From contig JAZNLK010000145.1 of NCBI GenBank assembly GCA_045579055.1, forward strand, positions 1 to 38,307: a stretch of 38,307 nt of DNA. Direction: 5' to 3'. The notes under the pieces are model-generated. The model was not told the origin of the DNA. It saw nothing but the letters and a program-made list of their open reading frames with translations, and did no database searches. How positions within the stretch are numbered: position 1 is the first letter of the stretch; each line of letters opens with the position of its first letter. Position numbers and translations under genes: made by a program. This document shows positions 35,645-38,307 of this stretch, one piece after another. Source of the stretch: SIG440 sp045579055 (GTDB lineage: Bacteria > Bacillota > Clostridia > Monoglobales > Monoglobaceae).

Positions 35645-37432
35645 ATGAAAAAACTAATCAGTCTTGCACTCAGCGCGGCAATGACCTTGTCAATTGCGGC
35701 ATTAGGTGTCAATGGGGCAGTTCCCACAGGCAAACAGCTGGAATATGGTTATGAGGTTAACCAAAGCTTCGAGGGCGACGATGCGGCACTCAAGTCGGCA
35801 TATCCTGCGAATACGGCTTATGTGGGAATTGTGACAGCAGATGAAAACACAGTTCTTGACCTGAAAACCGAAGCGGTTGACGGTGCAAAGCACGGTGCAT
35901 ACACAACCGTTGATTTCACAAAGGTTCCCACAAGCTATACTTTGGAATTTGATGTAAATGCAGTCAATGCGTCGGCACCCCTTTTGGTAGGTTTCAAAAA
36001 CAGCGAGTTGAACACAGCGGCATTTCCGGCATACGGGCTCAGAATTTATTCAAAAGCCTTCAACCAGGCTTTGACGCATATTGGAAGTGGAAAATTCCAG
36101 GGTACCCCTGCAACGGAAAAGTGGTTCACGGTTACAATTGCGGTTGACGAAACCCAGTGGGGAACTGTTGCCGGCAGTGCAAATGGCAACGGTAACTCAG
36201 CCGGAGGTATGTTCACACTCACCGTCAAAGAAAAGGGCTCCGACACAGTTTACGCAAGTGGCGGAATTGTTACCGGCGGTGGTGCTAACAACAATGCAAG
36301 AACCGTTGCGGTGCAGTACGCAACTCTGACTCAGAATGTTGCTGATACCAATGGAAATCTTTGGTTTGGCGTGTATAATGACGGTGCAGTAAACGAGGGT
36401 TGTGTTACAACTCTTGCTGACGGAAGTGCAAACAATAAGTTTGCAACAAACTATCAGATTGACAATGTGAAGCTCAGTTATGTTGCGTCAGAACCTGAGA
36501 CCTATGAGACAAAGGGTGTTCTTGTGCATCAGGACTATCAGGATGTAAGCAAAAACAGCAATATTTCAAGTGCCACAAATGCAACTGCTGCAATCCTCAG
36601 CGATGAAAGCGGAAATAAGTATTTGTCGGTTACAAATGCAACCGGCAGCGGTGCACAGTGGTTTGGTCTTGGTGGTTATCAGGTTGAAACACTTGACACC
36701 TTGGACTACACAATGACATTTGATGTTTGCAAAAAAGCTGACGGTGCAGGTCTTCGTTTCGACGTTATAAGCATCAATGACACAAATGACGAATTTTTCA
36801 TTATTCCTGCAGTTACTCTTGAACAGGATGTGTGGTATACATACAAGATTATGGCAGACAATACCGCATGGAATGCGGAGGATGCTCAGCAGAATAAGGA
36901 TATCAGAGTGGCAAGAAAGGTTCGCGGAACAGACGAATGGGAAGCTGTTACCCAGAATGTAAACAATGCTGCCGCAGGTAAGGCAACTTATTACAGAGGC
37001 ACAGGTATAGGTATGATTACATCAGGCGTATACGGCAAGTCAGGTGTGGTAGTTGCCGGATCAGGCTGGGGAAATCCCTCAACTGTGACAGCTGCCGGCA
37101 CAAATCTGCTTTTTGACAACTTTGTTGTTTCTGATGGTGTTTCAATGAGTGCACCTAAGCTTGAAAATGACGGAACAAACATTTCTGCAAATATTGCATT
37201 TGATGCAAGCTATGCAGAAACAGTTTCTCCGATTATGGTTTTGTATGGCGAAAGCGGTGCTATGGTGGATGTGGATTTTGACGCTCCCACCGTTATTAAA
37301 GGCGAAGGCGTGGCTGAACTCAGCGTTCCGACTGCTGAATATAAGACAGCAAAAATCCTTCTTTGGGATTCTCTCACGGAAGGAACACCTCTTTGTGAGG
37401 TATGGGATATAACTTCTGCACTTGCTGAATAA
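35645..37432 (+). CDS. Secreted beta-sandwich protein, family C copy 3
   Basis: 595 residues. ATG 35645 is 8 nt after AAAGGAAGG (35628-35636). Signal peptide 1-25 (MKKLISLALSAAMTLSIAAL…VNG-AV). First beta-sandwich 28-280 matches the N-terminal domain of the SLH protein at 23692 ('TLEFDVNAVNASAPLLVGF' here, 'TVELDLNVINCSAPFIVGF' there). The second, 288-500 ('YTMTFDVCKKADG', 'VWYTYKIM', 'LLFDNFVVSDG'), matches the only sandwich of the 22697 protein. The C-terminal module 505-595 ends 'AKILLWDSLTEGTPLCEVWD'. So it combines pieces of the first two operon proteins without SLH anchoring. No catalytic residues can be assigned. It lies 211 nt after A2 behind a structured leader, and is followed by a terminator, suggesting separate or attenuated expression. 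Confidence 0.9.
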   Translation: MKKLISLALSAAMTLSIAALGVNGAVPTGKQLEYGYEVNQSFEGDDAALKSAYPANTAYVGIVTADENTVLDLKTEAVDGAKHGAYTTVDFTKVPTSYTLEFDVNAVNASAPLLVGFKNSELNTAAFPAYGLRIYSKAFNQALTHIGSGKFQGTPATEKWFTVTIAVDETQWGTVAGSANGNGNSAGGMFTLTVKEKGSDTVYASGGIVTGGGANNNARTVAVQYATLTQNVADTNGNLWFGVYNDGAVNEGCVTTLADGSANNKFATNYQIDNVKLSYVASEPETYETKGVLVHQDYQDVSKNSNISSATNATAAILSDESGNKYLSVTNATGSGAQWFGLGGYQVETLDTLDYTMTFDVCKKADGAGLRFDVISINDTNDEFFIIPAVTLEQDVWYTYKIMADNTAWNAEDAQQNKDIRVARKVRGTDEWEAVTQNVNNAAAGKATYYRGTGIGMITSGVYGKSGVVVAGSGWGNPSTVTAAGTNLLFDNFVVSDGVSMSAPKLENDGTNISANIAFDASYAETVSPIMVLYGESGAMVDVDFDAPTVIKGEGVAELSVPTAEYKTAKILLWDSLTEGTPLCEVWDITSALAE

Positions 37433-37446
37433 TCTCATGTTTACAA

Positions 37447-37483
37447 GTTGGGAGAAGCGATGATTCTTCGCTTCTCCTTCAAC
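37447..37483 (+). terminator. Rho-independent-like terminator after the 35645 gene
   Basis: GGAGAAGCGA (37451-37460) pairs with TCGCTTCTCC (37468-37477) over TGATTCT, and GTTG/CAAC extend the base with a TT bulge. Following DNA (TGTTTATTAACTTTG) is T-rich without a clean run. Confidence 0.75.
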
Positions 37484-37545
37484 TGTTTATTAACTTTGAA
37501 AATTGATGTGAAAGCATTTTATATAAGGTGATAGAGGAACAGAAA

Positions 37546-38307
37546 ATGGAATTTAACGTATTTGAAACAAAACGCAAACGTGGTGAAATTCTGAAGGAGT
37601 TTTTTGCCGGCGGCGTGTGGAAAATGACATTTGGAAACAAAGGCGAAGAAAAGGAGCTTGTTGCCTATTCGGTGAAGGATTTATCCAATGTGCCTGAACT
37701 GAATTTGTATAATGGTCACGACCCAAAAGAACTGATGGATAGTGGTCGTGATATATTAGGAGAAGAACTTCTGAAAAACGGTGAGCCCAGATTTGATGAG
37801 GTGAAGAAGATTTTGCCGCCCACGAAGGAAATGGGATATTCCTTCCTCAGTGGTTTTGCAAGCTGGAGCGGAGTTATGGTGAATGCAGCCACGGGAAACG
37901 TATATCCCCAAAGTATGGCAAATGACCGCAAGCCTTCACCTATATTTGCTCCCACTATGGTGGACACAGAGGTTTGTGAATCAACACCAAAACAGTTTTT
38001 GCTTGACGGAAGACTGCCTATTATGTTTTCGGTTCATTCAAATGCTGAAAAAGTTGTTGAATTTATGTACTTTGTGGAACCGGGTGACCCTGACCGTGAC
38101 CCAATTGTGTGGATAAGAACAAAGAGATATACAAAAGAAAACCCCGAACAGTTCACTCTTGATTACCGCATTGTGGCACGTTCAAGACTTGTCCAGGCAA
38201 GAGCCATTGAAACAGAGACCTTTATGACGGCACTTGTTGATACGGTTGCATACTGGACAAAATTCCTGGATAAGGGTGCAAGGTTTGATATTCCGGTAAA
38301 GCTTCTT
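37546..38307 (+). CDS. Cytoplasmic protein of unknown function, 3' end outside window
   Basis: ATG 37546 follows AGAGGA (37533-37538) and the frame stays open to the window end (254 codons). It starts MEFNVFETKRKRGEILKEFF with no signal peptide, unlike every other + strand gene except the possible 18-codon leader. Visible segments include 'GGVWKMTFGNKGEEKELVAY', 'DGRLPIMFSVHSNAEKVVEF', 'PIVWIRTKRY' and 'LVDTVAYWTKFLDKGARFDI'. The pattern, a beta-rich N-terminal part followed by a helical 'AYWTKFL…' start, would fit some alpha/alpha six-hairpin glycosidases, but I cannot confirm this and treat the gene as unknown. It sits 113 nt after the previous gene behind a terminator, so it probably begins another unit. 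If it is a glycosidase, it would link the surface cluster to intracellular breakdown of an imported oligosaccharide; that is speculation. Confidence 0.8.
   Translation, partial: MEFNVFETKRKRGEILKEFFAGGVWKMTFGNKGEEKELVAYSVKDLSNVPELNLYNGHDPKELMDSGRDILGEELLKNGEPRFDEVKKILPPTKEMGYSFLSGFASWSGVMVNAATGNVYPQSMANDRKPSPIFAPTMVDTEVCESTPKQFLLDGRLPIMFSVHSNAEKVVEFMYFVEPGDPDRDPIVWIRTKRYTKENPEQFTLDYRIVARSRLVQARAIETETFMTALVDTVAYWTKFLDKGARFDIPVKLL

Noticed and set aside
1..38307. CRISPR array, prophage or integrative element
   Set aside because: No regularly spaced repeats, integrase, transposase, att-like repeats or tRNA genes were visible.

Overview
The window looks like accessory cell-surface DNA from an anaerobic Gram-positive bacterium, most likely an uncultured gut-type member of the Clostridia. 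The supporting signs are strong GGAGG-like ribosome binding sites, short lysine-rich Sec signal peptides, S-layer homology (SLH) domains, an AraC/XylS regulator of the two-component-free type, AT-rich intergenic DNA and TAA at every visible stop. The large SLH proteins with small beta-sandwich modules recall pectin- and mucin-associated Clostridia, but I cannot fix a genus. I found no tRNA, rRNA, CRISPR array, transposase or integrase.

Almost everything on the + strand is a set of exported multi-domain proteins from five recurring families. Family D is an SLH protein followed by a long beta-rich tail (2-1444 partial; 28309-31026). Family A is about 1,457 residues: ConA/LamG-like folds, Ig-like domains, two copies of a roughly 110-residue module, an Asp-box (sialidase-superfamily) propeller and a stalk-like end domain (1465-5835; 31054-35433). 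Family B is A without its first ConA domain but with about 830 extra C-terminal residues (6106-12597; 15102-21557). Family C comprises smaller beta-sandwich proteins ending in a '..LWD' module (12827-14497; 22697-23665; 35645-37432). Family E is a single 1,526-residue protein in which helical repeats alternate with beta-sandwiches before three SLH domains (23692-28272). The order is D'-A1-B1-C1-B2-(araC, reverse)-C2-E-D-A2-C3-cytosolic gene. The D-A pair therefore occurs at both ends of the window.

Transcription units: D'-A1 are 20 nt apart and end in a hairpin near 5900. B1 stands alone. C1 has a near-consensus promoter and a strong terminator. B2 has its own promoter. C2-E-D-A2 form one tight operon of about 12.7 kb (gaps of 26, 36 and 27 nt). 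C3 follows after a structured 211-nt leader. A last gene (37546 onward) has no signal peptide and is cut by the window end.

The most striking signal is regulatory. An exact 15-mer, TGTCTGATTTCTAAG, lies upstream of B2 and upstream of the C2-E-D-A2 operon, next to the only regulator gene. At both places a second GTCT half-site follows 21 bp later and an extended -10 (TGnTAnAAT) begins exactly 58 bp after the 15-mer starts. This is the geometry of an AraC-type tandem operator at an activated promoter. The reading I favour, as inference, is that the AraC protein senses a glycan-derived or other small ligand and switches on B2 together with the SLH-anchored C2-E-D-A2 set, giving a coordinated surface assembly for binding or processing a polymer.
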